This document shows positions 35,627-43,515 of a DNA stretch of 64,000 nucleotides, piece after piece. The stretch comes from Ignavibacterium sp. Its GTDB lineage: Bacteria; Zixibacteria; MSB-5A5; GN15; PGXB01. The stretch's first letter is position 1. Each line of letters starts with the position of its first letter. The position numbers and the translations under genes were made by a program. The notes under the pieces were generated by a model. It searched no databases. It was not told the origin of the DNA and saw only the letters and a list, made by a program, of their open reading frames with translations. The stretch covers positions 20,153 to 84,152 of the forward strand of contig DYGG01000006.1 of assembly GCA_020724775.1 (NCBI GenBank), read 5' to 3'.

Positions 35627-35947
35627 ATGTCAATTCTACAGAAGACCTATCTTGCCTCAGTCGGGATTTATAACCTTACGCGCAAGAAGGCGGAAGAGGT
35701 TATTGATTCACTCATCAAAGCCGGGGAGATTAACAGTTCAGAACGCCAGCAAGCGATTCTGGAACTGCTGGAGAAAACCGAAAAGTCGGCCGGCCGGATG
35801 GCGAGCAAACTGAAGAAGGAAACCGGTCAATTTCAGAAAGACATTGACAGAAAGGTCAGCAAATTCAAACTCGCCACTAAGAAAGACCTTGAGAAACTGA
35901 GCAAGAAGATCGACCAACTGGCAAAGGCGCTGGACAAAAAGAAGTAA
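35627..35947 (+). CDS. Phasin-like coiled-coil protein
   Basis: 106 residues from the ATG at 35627, preceded by a strong AAGGAGGT; an upstream in-frame ATG has no such site. The N-terminal region YLASVGIYNLTRKKAEEVID and the following Lys/Glu-rich helix to KKIDQLAKALDKKK match the poly(3-hydroxyalkanoate) granule-associated/regulator (PhaF/phasin-like) family, where a short helix precedes a long coiled coil. Function could be granule binding or simple helical scaffolding. It stands alone between a receiver gene and rlmN. Confidence 0.65.
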   Translation: MSILQKTYLASVGIYNLTRKKAEEVIDSLIKAGEINSSERQQAILELLEKTEKSAGRMASKLKKETGQFQKDIDRKVSKFKLATKKDLEKLSKKIDQLAKALDKKK

Positions 35948-35984
35948 TCGCAACTATTCGGTATCGCCACATAACGGTTTAGCC

Positions 35985-37016
35985 ATGCAAAAAGTCAATC
36001 TCCTCGGATACACCGTCAATGACCTCGAGAATCTGATGCAGGAGTTGGGTCAGCGACGGTTCAAGGGACGGCAACTGTTTAACTGGCTTTACGCGCAACG
36101 TCAGCCTGACTTCTCCGAGATGAGCGATATCTCCAAGAGCGCCCGTTCGGTCCTGACGGAAAAGTACTGTTTTACTGGGCTTACCGCGGAGCGAATTTCC
36201 CGCTCCTCTGACGGCACCGAAAAATATCTGTTTCGGCTTGACGACGGCAAACTGATTGAAGCGGTAATGATTCCGGATGAAAGGAAACGGACGGTCTGCA
36301 TTTCCAGTCAGGTCGGCTGCTCCCTGGGATGTCTCTTCTGCGCCACCGGGAAGATCGGTTTTGGACGAAATCTGACTCCCGGCGAGATAGTCGGGCAACT
36401 TCTTTTTCTGCGCCAGCGTTTCGGCGATTCCGCTTTTCAGAATATTGTATTTATGGGGATGGGCGAACCGTTGCTCAATTATGAGAACGTTCTGAAGGCA
36501 ATCAGTATTATTACCTCAGAGATCGGGCTGGCGGTTACCGCCCGGAAGATAACAATCTCGACCGCCGGGGTAGTTCCCAAAATACTGACTCTGGCAGATT
36601 CTGATATCAAAGTGCGCCTGGCGATTTCGTTGCATGCCGCCACAGACGACAAGAGGGGGCGATTAATGCCGATCGCCCGGGCATACAACCTGGAAAGGCT
36701 GATGGACGCGGCGAAATATTTTGCCTTAAAGCGTAAGAGACGGATTACATTTGAATATATTCTTTTCGAAGGATTCAACGATTCCGCGCAGGATATTAAG
36801 GCGCTATCCAAACTCATTCGCGGAATTCCCTGCAAAATCAACATCCTCGCGTACAATCCGGTCGCGGGCTTCCCATTCCGGCGTCCTTCCGAGAAGAAGG
36901 TCAATGAATTTGGAAGATTGTTGTATCCGCGGGCTCCTGCGGTTACCGTCCGCAAAAGCCGGGGTATCGATATTGACGCCGCCTGCGGGCAACTTGCCGG
37001 AAAATACCAGCAATGA
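35985..37016 (+). CDS. rlmN: 23S rRNA (adenine2503-C2)-methyltransferase RlmN
   Basis: 343 residues. The radical-SAM cluster motif is CSLGCLFC, followed by FMGMGEPLLNYENVL, ITISTAGVVPKI and AISLHAATDDKRGRLMPIAR. The C-terminal Cys (IDIDAACGQL) is the one that carries the methyl group in the family. RlmN methylates A2503 of 23S rRNA and A37 of some tRNAs. Length is normal. Its stop overlaps a potential start of the next frame, and the following two genes are probably co-transcribed. Confidence 0.96.
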   Translation: MQKVNLLGYTVNDLENLMQELGQRRFKGRQLFNWLYAQRQPDFSEMSDISKSARSVLTEKYCFTGLTAERISRSSDGTEKYLFRLDDGKLIEAVMIPDERKRTVCISSQVGCSLGCLFCATGKIGFGRNLTPGEIVGQLLFLRQRFGDSAFQNIVFMGMGEPLLNYENVLKAISIITSEIGLAVTARKITISTAGVVPKILTLADSDIKVRLAISLHAATDDKRGRLMPIARAYNLERLMDAAKYFALKRKRRITFEYILFEGFNDSAQDIKALSKLIRGIPCKINILAYNPVAGFPFRRPSEKKVNEFGRLLYPRAPAVTVRKSRGIDIDAACGQLAGKYQQ

Positions 37017-37030
37017 ATTCTGGAGGTACA

Positions 37031-38467
37031 ATGCAGAGTTACTCCTTCGGTCTAAAGATTTGTGTCATCTTTCTTTTCTTGGTCAGCGGAGCGTTCGCTC
37101 AGGAATTTATCGTAGCCACTCCCGATTTCGGTTCACTCCAATGGGGCAAGCAGACGGTAAATGTTTCAGTTACCAACCTGGTTGATGACTATCGCTTTGT
37201 TGTCGCCTGGTCTCATGTTGAATTCGAAAACGCGCCTGGTAACTCTGACCGTCAGAGTCGCGTCGTAATGATTGTCGAGCCCCTGCAAACCGTTAAGGTT
37301 GCAGTCCCGGTGGAAATCCCCGGCAACTTCGGAACAGCACTGGTGAGTGTCACCCTTTACAATGTGGTCGACACCCTGGATAATCTTCTCCCCACTCAGA
37401 AATTCGCTTCATTTGAGCACCGTCAAACATTTCAGATTCCGTCAACGCTGCCGGGGGACCTTTCGAATATAAAGTCACCGCCGTACGGGCATCGCTGGGG
37501 AGATTTCGACAACGACTTTGTCCGGGCGCTGATTGTCATGGCAAAGCGAGGTAGGACGGCTCTGGAGATGGCCGAACAAACTGGCGTTGATACCTCGGTA
37601 ATACTTTCGCAACTAAATGGACTCACCCAGCGCGGTTATCTTAAAAAAGCCGACTCGTTATATGCTCCTCTGAATGCTGTTATCGATACCAATGACCTTA
37701 CCCTGCTGCTCCCCGAAGTGGAGCGGACCGTAGAGGCTCTCTATCGTCTGTTTCAGGCGAAACTTCCCGAATATGACCGGTATCTTGCCCGTCTTGCCAC
37801 CGAGAAAAAGATCGCCCGTGATGGCACCTCCGTTCTTGACGTTACCTCCGTGCTGTATCATAAGTACCCTTTCCTCGCTGCCATTCTGCTCTGGAGCAAA
37901 ATGGGGGTAGAGTTTGTCAACGACGGTAAGCCGTTCAACATCTTTGCTAATGAAGGGATGGAAAGGGGAAAGTATCTTCGTTCTGACCCCTGTCGGGCAC
38001 GAATGGGCAAGTACAATTATCTGGCGGTGGGTCCGGAAGAAACAGCCGGGAAGACATTTTACTTTTATCTGAGTGACGATGGCGCCGGCGGCGATATGTT
38101 CTACTTCGGCGCGGGTGAAATCGCCATAGACTGCCACGCTTTCCTTGATTCCATAAGCGGCGCCCCCCGCTCTTTTGACTGGACTTCCTTTGCCTCGAAC
38201 CAGCCGACCTATTTTCAGTACGCCGACTCTACTGTAAATTTAGCCGTGCCTTTTTTCGGCAATGAATTGACGCGAGCCTCACAGGCTTTGCGCTCCAAAA
38301 TAGAAGAGAGTTATAAGTCACCGTCATCTTCGCTGGCTATTTATGGCGTGCGATACTGGGCATGGAATCTGGTGGTTTCACGGCTTATCGAGCGATTGGA
38401 GCAGACAAAATTGATTGAGAAAGAAGGGGATGGCTTCTATCACTTTCAAAGGGTGGTTTTACAATGA
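37031..38467 (+). CDS. Exported protein with an internal winged-helix-like segment, unknown function
   Basis: 478 residues from the ATG at 37031, preceded by TGGAGGT. A signal peptide is clear (LKICVIFLFLVSGAFAQ). Residues about 20-130 form a beta-sandwich-like domain. Residues about 165-215 read like a winged helix (RALIVMAKRGRTALEMAEQT, then VILSQLNGLTQRGYLKKADS), the pattern of an iclR/ArsR-type HTH. A similar second piece occurs at the C-terminus (VSRLIERLEQTKLIEKEGDG). Such folds in an exported protein suggest protein-protein contact rather than DNA binding. It overlaps the following lipoprotein gene by four bases. Family not recognised. Confidence 0.6.
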   Translation: MQSYSFGLKICVIFLFLVSGAFAQEFIVATPDFGSLQWGKQTVNVSVTNLVDDYRFVVAWSHVEFENAPGNSDRQSRVVMIVEPLQTVKVAVPVEIPGNFGTALVSVTLYNVVDTLDNLLPTQKFASFEHRQTFQIPSTLPGDLSNIKSPPYGHRWGDFDNDFVRALIVMAKRGRTALEMAEQTGVDTSVILSQLNGLTQRGYLKKADSLYAPLNAVIDTNDLTLLLPEVERTVEALYRLFQAKLPEYDRYLARLATEKKIARDGTSVLDVTSVLYHKYPFLAAILLWSKMGVEFVNDGKPFNIFANEGMERGKYLRSDPCRARMGKYNYLAVGPEETAGKTFYFYLSDDGAGGDMFYFGAGEIAIDCHAFLDSISGAPRSFDWTSFASNQPTYFQYADSTVNLAVPFFGNELTRASQALRSKIEESYKSPSSSLAIYGVRYWAWNLVVSRLIERLEQTKLIEKEGDGFYHFQRVVLQ

Positions 38468-38877
38468 TTCAAAAATATCGGCTATTTCCGGTAGGTATGT
38501 TTATCATATTGGCGCTGCTTCTGGGCGCTTGCGCCAAGAAAAATCCGCCACGAGATGAGATTCCGGTAATCAAGAACCTGCTTGCCCGGTTGGAAACGGC
38601 TATCAAAGAGGAAAATGCCGCCGCCATCGATTCCCTGATTATGGCGCAATCATATGAACTCGGTTACAGTTCTACTTCGATTCTTGAGAAGATTGACTCC
38701 CATCTGAACGGTCGGGAATTCTTCGGTTTCGGGCATCGGGAGTTTTTCTACACAAAATCAGAAGGGGTGGTGAAATGTGCCGTCAAAGCCGACAGCGCCG
38801 ACTCCGGACAGCCGGTCGAAATTATACTGGAAAAGGTGGGGGAGACCTGGCTGATTAAAAAGTTCGATTTGAAATAA
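38464..38877 (+). CDS. Small lipoprotein, NTF2-like fold suspected
   Basis: 137 residues, with start overlapping the previous stop (ATGA). Signal peptide MFIILALLLGAC gives the lipobox Cys at about 22. The remainder (IKNLLARLETAIKEENAAAI, then GFGHREFFYTKSEGVVKCAV and ILEKVGETWLIKKFDL) has the helix-then-sheet pattern and final 'W.I..F' strand of SnoaL/NTF2-like lipoproteins. Probably works with the exported protein encoded just upstream. Confidence 0.65.
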   Translation: MIQKYRLFPVGMFIILALLLGACAKKNPPRDEIPVIKNLLARLETAIKEENAAAIDSLIMAQSYELGYSSTSILEKIDSHLNGREFFGFGHREFFYTKSEGVVKCAVKADSADSGQPVEIILEKVGETWLIKKFDLK

Positions 38878-38908
38878 AAAAGCCCCGCCGGTGGCGGGGC
38901 TTTAATTT
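38876..38908. terminator. Bidirectional terminator
   Basis: Stem AGCCCCGCC / GGCGGGGCT (38881-38889 with 38893-38901), three-base loop, A-run before and T-rich after, between convergent genes. Confidence 0.88.
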
Positions 38909-38920
38909 TGCAGCGCCGGA

Positions 38921-40753
38921 TTATTCCAATTTCTGCCCTCGCGCTTCCCCGCTCTGGAGAATTTTGGAATATCCGGTCTTGTTCCTGAGAAGATCCAGTG
39001 CCTGGACAACGCCCGGATCGCTCTTCAGAATGATATTCTCGTAAACACCCCGCTCGCCGTTGATCTTGGCGACAATCTCGCGTTTAATCGCCCGCTTGAT
39101 ATAATCGAGCGAATTGACAAAATCGGCTTCCTTTTCCTTCTTAATCTTATCTTCAAAAGCCACAACCGCCGGGTTGAATAGAGTATCCTTATTCTCTTCC
39201 TTCACAATTTCCTTAATCTTGTCGAGAGAAACTTCCAGCGAAGTTTTGTAATTGAAATGCTTACTCTCCAGATACGAGCGGAACTGCTTGATGATATCGT
39301 CGGTGATTTCGATATCGGCCGTGGCATCAGGATGGGACGCCATATATTTCACGGCGAAATCGAAAAACATCGCCTGTCGCTCCAGGTTTATTTCGAGCGG
39401 CTCCAGGTACGGGTCGCGCACAACTTCGACATCGGGAAGTATCCCGCCGCCGCCATAGACCGGCCTCCCTTTATTGGTGAAATAGACTTCTTTCTTGGAA
39501 ACCGCCATGGTGTCGGTCACCACGGAGTCGGCCGCGCCTTCTGTCTCGGAATCAGTGTCAAACAAAGCATGGGCGGGGTTCTTCTTTTCCTTGTCCGGTT
39601 TCTGAATGCAACGGCCCGACGGCACATAGTACTTGGCTGTGGTCAATTTCAGTGCCACCTGGTCATCAGTGCCGACTGGGAATATCTGTTGAACCAATCC
39701 CTTGCCGTAAGTGGGATGTCCCATTATCACACCGCGGTCCCAATCCTGAATGGCGCCGGCAACAATTTCAGAGGCAGAGGCCGTTCCTTCATCAACCAGG
39801 ACTATCAGAGGATTATCAGGATATAGCGGCAGACGGCGCGAATAATAGCGGCGCTCGGAATCGGCATACTTCCCCTTGGTATATACCACCAGTTTACCTT
39901 CCGGAACAAACAACTCAGCCGTCTCGACCGCCTGCTGGAGAAGTCCACCGCCGTTGGAGCGAAGGTCGAAAATTAACGCTTCAATCCCTTTGCCGTTCAA
40001 TTCGGTGATAGCATCCACTAACTCCCGGCTGGTTTCCTCGGCGAAGCGCGACAGACGAATATATCCAACGTTGGTGCCATCAATTATTCCGTAATAACTG
40101 ACTGATTTCAGTTCAATTACAGCCCGCTCCAGTTCAAATTCAAGCAGATTGGCAATCCCTTCACGTTTGATTTTCAGAGTAACTTTGGTTCCGCTTGGCC
40201 CGCGCATCAACTTGGCGGCGTCAGCCGTCGTCATTTTGAATGTTGACTGCCCATTTATTTCAAAAATCTGGTCGCCCGATTTCAACCCTCTCCGGTAAGA
40301 CGGGGACCCTTCCATCGGCGTAACTATTATAATATGGTCATCCCGGGCATCAATTTCCATCCCCAGCCCCTCATACTTTCCGTGCGTGCTCTCCATCAAT
40401 TGGTCATAAGAGCGCTTCTCCATTAGAACCGAAAACCGGTCCAACCCTTCCAGCATCCCCCGAATTCCGGCATTTATCAGTTCTTCGGTATCGATATCTT
40501 CCATATACCGGTTCTTGATATCATAAACGGTCTGATTAAACTTCTTTATCTCCTTGAAAAGGGTTTCACGAGAATCCCTATTTTTGACTTCGGAGTCGGC
40601 GGTCGGAAGTTCATCCAGATTGATATGAACGGTGTCGGCAAGGATAATGGTCTTGGTCTCCGGCGGAGCCACCGCTTCACCCGTGCCAACCACCCAAATT
40701 AGCCCCAACAGAAACGCTGTCAGGGAGAATATCATCATCGTGAATCTCTTCAT
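38921..40753 (-). CDS. C-terminal processing peptidase (S41, CtpA/Prc-like)
   Basis: 610 residues from the ATG at 40753, preceded by TGGAGGT; an ATG five codons upstream lacks one. Signal peptide or anchor FSLTAFLLGLIWVVGTGEA. A PDZ domain at about 125-210 (GKYEGLGMEIDARDDHIIIV, GLKSGDQIFEINGQS) precedes the protease domain. The catalytic Ser is in DEGTASASEIVAGAIQD and the Lys in HPTYGKGLVQQ. These periplasmic proteases trim or degrade proteins with exposed C-termini. A C-terminal helical extension of about 150 residues follows, and a predicted promoter lies just upstream. Confidence 0.93.
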   Translation of the reverse strand: MKRFTMMIFSLTAFLLGLIWVVGTGEAVAPPETKTIILADTVHINLDELPTADSEVKNRDSRETLFKEIKKFNQTVYDIKNRYMEDIDTEELINAGIRGMLEGLDRFSVLMEKRSYDQLMESTHGKYEGLGMEIDARDDHIIIVTPMEGSPSYRRGLKSGDQIFEINGQSTFKMTTADAAKLMRGPSGTKVTLKIKREGIANLLEFELERAVIELKSVSYYGIIDGTNVGYIRLSRFAEETSRELVDAITELNGKGIEALIFDLRSNGGGLLQQAVETAELFVPEGKLVVYTKGKYADSERRYYSRRLPLYPDNPLIVLVDEGTASASEIVAGAIQDWDRGVIMGHPTYGKGLVQQIFPVGTDDQVALKLTTAKYYVPSGRCIQKPDKEKKNPAHALFDTDSETEGAADSVVTDTMAVSKKEVYFTNKGRPVYGGGGILPDVEVVRDPYLEPLEINLERQAMFFDFAVKYMASHPDATADIEITDDIIKQFRSYLESKHFNYKTSLEVSLDKIKEIVKEENKDTLFNPAVVAFEDKIKKEKEADFVNSLDYIKRAIKREIVAKINGERGVYENIILKSDPGVVQALDLLRNKTGYSKILQSGEARGQKLE

Positions 40754-40786
40754 ATCCGTAACCTCCAATGGAGCATCCTTAATTTC

Positions 40787-40814
40787 AATCTACCTTTTTA
40801 CATCCTATTGTCAA
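40787..40814 (-). promoter_or_regulatory. Predicted promoter of the S41 peptidase gene
   Basis: On the minus strand: TTGACA (40814-40809), 16-base spacer, TAGATT (40792-40787) followed by G, the same -10 as at 14045. Confidence 0.5.
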
Positions 40815-41101
40815 GCAAGATAAGAACCGGCGTGTACTCTATCTGCTTGATGATTTAACAGTTATTCCACCTTTTTGGTTTCACTTATTTAGACGAGCGA
40901 ACAGCCAGAATATCAACTGATTATCTGCTAACAGGTTGAAATACTCTTTAGACATATCATCATCCAAGTAATGCTTAATTGAGCGCTGCTGCGCTCTAAC
41001 TTATTATACGATAGGGCATAGCCAAACCTATGAAAAGCAATGCAATATTTCTGTTCAGTGCTGAAACAGATAGCAGCCTCCCAGTATTTTATTCCCGGCG
41101 G

Positions 41102-41130
41102 TTGACATCAGAATCCAGTTCCCCTATCTT
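41102..41130 (+). promoter_or_regulatory. Predicted promoter of the HAD phosphatase gene
   Basis: TTGACA (41102-41107), 17-base spacer, TATCTT (41125-41130) followed by G; predicted leader about 35 bases. Confidence 0.5.
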
Positions 41131-41171
41131 GTCCTATGCCTACGGTAAGTTCGCAATCTATTTCATAACCA

Positions 41172-41816
41172 ATGAAATTGAATAGCATAAGAGTACTGAT
41201 TTTCGACCTTGATGGCACTCTTGTCGATACTTCAGCCGGTGTGGTACAGTCAGTTAACGCCACCCTTCAATATTTTGGCGAACCGCCGCGGCCCGACCGC
41301 GAGATAATCAAATTTATCGGTTTTCCTTTAGGGGAGATGTTTTCCGCCTTTTCGAGCAAACCGTATGACCTTCTTTGGCAGAAGTTTCAGGAACTGGGTA
41401 AAGATGCTATCACCGAGTCCGCCGTTGCCATTGACGGGGTTGCCGAAACGGTGGCTGAACTCAGAAGACGTGGCTACCGCCTCGGAATTGGAACAACCAA
41501 AATTCATTACCATCTTGAAAAAATTGTCCGGAAATTTTCCTGGGATAAAACCTTTGAAGCGCTGGTGGGCGCCGATGATGTCCCTCGCGTCAAACCCCAC
41601 CCCGATGCCTTTTTGAAAGCAATGGCTATTCTGAAGGGCTCTGAAACGAATACCTTGATTGTCGGGGACACCATTAACGATATCCTTGCCGCCAGAGCGG
41701 CCTCACTTCCGATCGCCCTGGTGGAATCTCCTTATGGTAATTCCGATTTCCCCGAGGCAGCCGCGCCCGACTTGAGTCTAAAGAGATTTTCAGACTTATT
41801 GAGGATTCTTCCGTAA
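41172..41816 (+). CDS. HAD family hydrolase, phosphoglycolate phosphatase-like
   Basis: 214 residues. Motif I is LIFDLDGTLVDT (nucleophile Asp and acid/base Asp), motif II is IGTTK, motif III Lys is in RVKPHPDAFL, and motif IV is IVGDTINDILAA. A helical cap lies between residues about 20 and 85. These features fit a Gph/PGPase-like phosphatase removing phosphate from small metabolites; the exact substrate is uncertain. It is the first gene of a probable three-gene plus-strand unit with ogt and the M29 peptidase. Confidence 0.9.
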   Translation: MKLNSIRVLIFDLDGTLVDTSAGVVQSVNATLQYFGEPPRPDREIIKFIGFPLGEMFSAFSSKPYDLLWQKFQELGKDAITESAVAIDGVAETVAELRRRGYRLGIGTTKIHYHLEKIVRKFSWDKTFEALVGADDVPRVKPHPDAFLKAMAILKGSETNTLIVGDTINDILAARAASLPIALVESPYGNSDFPEAAAPDLSLKRFSDLLRILP

Positions 41817-41861
41817 GTACGATATACCGGCGCTTAAAATGCGACGGAGGTTTGCAGGATT

Positions 41862-42359
41862 TTGATTCACATATATTCATTCGAAACACCTCTTGGCGAA
41901 ATGGGAGCGGTGGCGACAGAACGAGGCATAACTCTTCTGATATTACCCCCCCTTCGGCGAGAGTACGTGGAGAACTGGCTGACTCGTCGGTATCCGGCGA
42001 CTCCCTCCGAAACTGGAGGTGAGGTAAACAAGAGGCTCGCCGGGCAGATAAATGAGTATCTCCGGGGCAGACGAAAGAAGTTTGAGATACCGCTGGATTT
42101 GCAGGTCACTGCGTTCCAGAGAAGAGTCCTGTATGAGGTAGCGCAAATTCCGTACGGTCAAAACCGCTCCTATGGCGCAATAGCGGCGCAAATCGGAAAT
42201 CCCAAAGCCTCTCGCGCAGTCGGCGCCGCCAATGCCAGAAATCCCCTGCCGTTGATTATCCCTTGTCATCGGGTGGTCGCCGGGAATGGTCCGGGCGGAT
42301 ATGGCGGCGGAACAGAAATGAAATTAAAACTACTTAAACTGGAGCAAGACAACTCTTAA
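41862..42359 (+). CDS. ogt: Methylated-DNA-protein-cysteine methyltransferase
   Basis: 165 residues from a TTG start; no ATG fits the family N-terminus better, and GGAGG lies 11 bases upstream. The acceptor Cys is in LIIPCHRVVAGNG, preceded by the HTH region YGQNRSYGAIAAQIGNPKAS and RAVGAANARNP. The protein takes alkyl groups from O6-alkylguanine in a suicide reaction. Size and the lack of an Ada N-terminal domain fit Ogt. It lies 13 bases before the M29 peptidase gene. Confidence 0.93.
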   Translation: MIHIYSFETPLGEMGAVATERGITLLILPPLRREYVENWLTRRYPATPSETGGEVNKRLAGQINEYLRGRRKKFEIPLDLQVTAFQRRVLYEVAQIPYGQNRSYGAIAAQIGNPKASRAVGAANARNPLPLIIPCHRVVAGNGPGGYGGGTEMKLKLLKLEQDNS

Positions 42360-42372
42360 TTAAGGACCAATT

Positions 42373-43473
42373 ATGGACCAGAGATTACAGAAGTTGGCCC
42401 GGGTGCTGGTCAATTACTCAATTGGCATTAAACCGGGACAACTGCTGAAAATACAGGCGGAGCCGATTGCCGCTCCTCTCATAACCGCAGTTTACGAAGA
42501 GGCGTTGCGTCAGGGAGCCCATATTTTCGCCGAGGCTGTCTATATCGATTTACGGGAGGCGCTTTTGCGCTACGGCTCCGACGAGCAGATAATGTTCTAT
42601 TCTCCCATGAAGCAGATGGAAGTGGAGAAAATCGACGCCATGCTCAGCATCTGGGGAACCACCAATACCAAATTCCTCAGTGGTGTTGACCCAGCCCGTC
42701 AGCAACTAATGAGCAAAGCGGGCCGACCGTACATGGAAAGGTTCTTTGCCCGTCAGGCTGAAGGCACCCTGCACTGGTGCGGGACACAATTTCCCACCGA
42801 GGCGCATGCCCAAGATGCCGAAATGTCCTTGCGGTAATACGAGGATTTTGTTTTCCGCGCCGGTCATCTTCACGAGGATGACCCGGTGGAATACTGGAGA
42901 GGAGTGGAAAAGGAACAGGAGCGGTTAATCAAGATTCTTGATAACGTCGATTCGCTTCATCTGCGCGCCGAACAGACCGACCTGAAACTAAGAGTTCAAA
43001 ATCGCAAATGGATTAACTGCTGCGGCCAGGAGAATTTCCCCGACGGTGAGATTTTTACCTCGCCTGTCGAAGACTCTGTCAATGGTACCATTCGCTATAC
43101 TTTTCCTGCTTTCTACGGCGGACGGGAAGTTCCCGGGGTCAGACTGACTTTTAAAGATGGTGTTATTACCGATGCCAGAGCGGAGAAGCATGATGATTTT
43201 CTCCAGTCAATGTTGGGGACCGATGACGGTGCCCGGCGCCTCGGAGAATTTGCCATCGGAACCAACTATGAGATTCAGAAATTTACCCGAAACACCCTGT
43301 TTGACGAGAAAATCGGCGGCACCTGCCATCTTGCTATCGGCGCCGCCTTCCCCGAAGCCGGCGGCAAGAACAAATCAGCCATTCACTGGGATATGGTGTG
43401 CGACCTGAAAAACGGGGGAGAGATTGAAGCCGACGGCAAAGTGATTTACCGCAACGGCGCATTCACCATCTGA
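42373..43473 (+). pseudogene. M29 aminopeptidase (AmpS-like) interrupted by an in-frame TAA
   Basis: A single frame of 367 codons, the usual length for M29 enzymes, is broken only by TAA at 42835-42837. The break falls inside a conserved block: ...EMSLR, stop, YEDFVFRAGHLHEDDP; most members have Glu or Gln at that spot, so GAA or CAA to TAA would explain it. The metal-binding C-terminal half is otherwise well kept (GEIFTSPVEDSVNG, LGEFAIGTN, DEKIGGTCHLAIG, SAIHWDMVCDL). The Tyr expected seven residues after the first His is Phe here. Either a fresh pseudogene or a sequencing/assembly error. Confidence 0.82.
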
Positions 43474-43476
43474 CAG

Positions 43477-43507
43477 CAAAAAGCCCCGCGCTAGGCGGGG
43501 CTTTTTA
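43477..43507. terminator. Bidirectional terminator
   Basis: Stem AAGCCCCGC / GCGGGGCTT (43481-43489 with 43495-43503), five-base loop, A-run before and T-run after, between convergent genes. Confidence 0.9.
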
Positions 43508-43515
43508 TGGTCGTT

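Larger units (their letters stand above)
40754..41171. other. Intergenic region between divergent genes
   Basis: About 418 bases with no gene seen. It contains predicted promoters for both flanking genes (40787-40814 minus, 41102-41130 plus) and a small hairpin GAGCGC/GCGCTC at 40981-40996 with no T-run. Confidence 0.5.

Noticed and set aside
40981..40996. GAGCGC/GCGCTC hairpin
   Set aside because: Short stem, no T-tract, no neighbouring gene end; chance palindrome likely.
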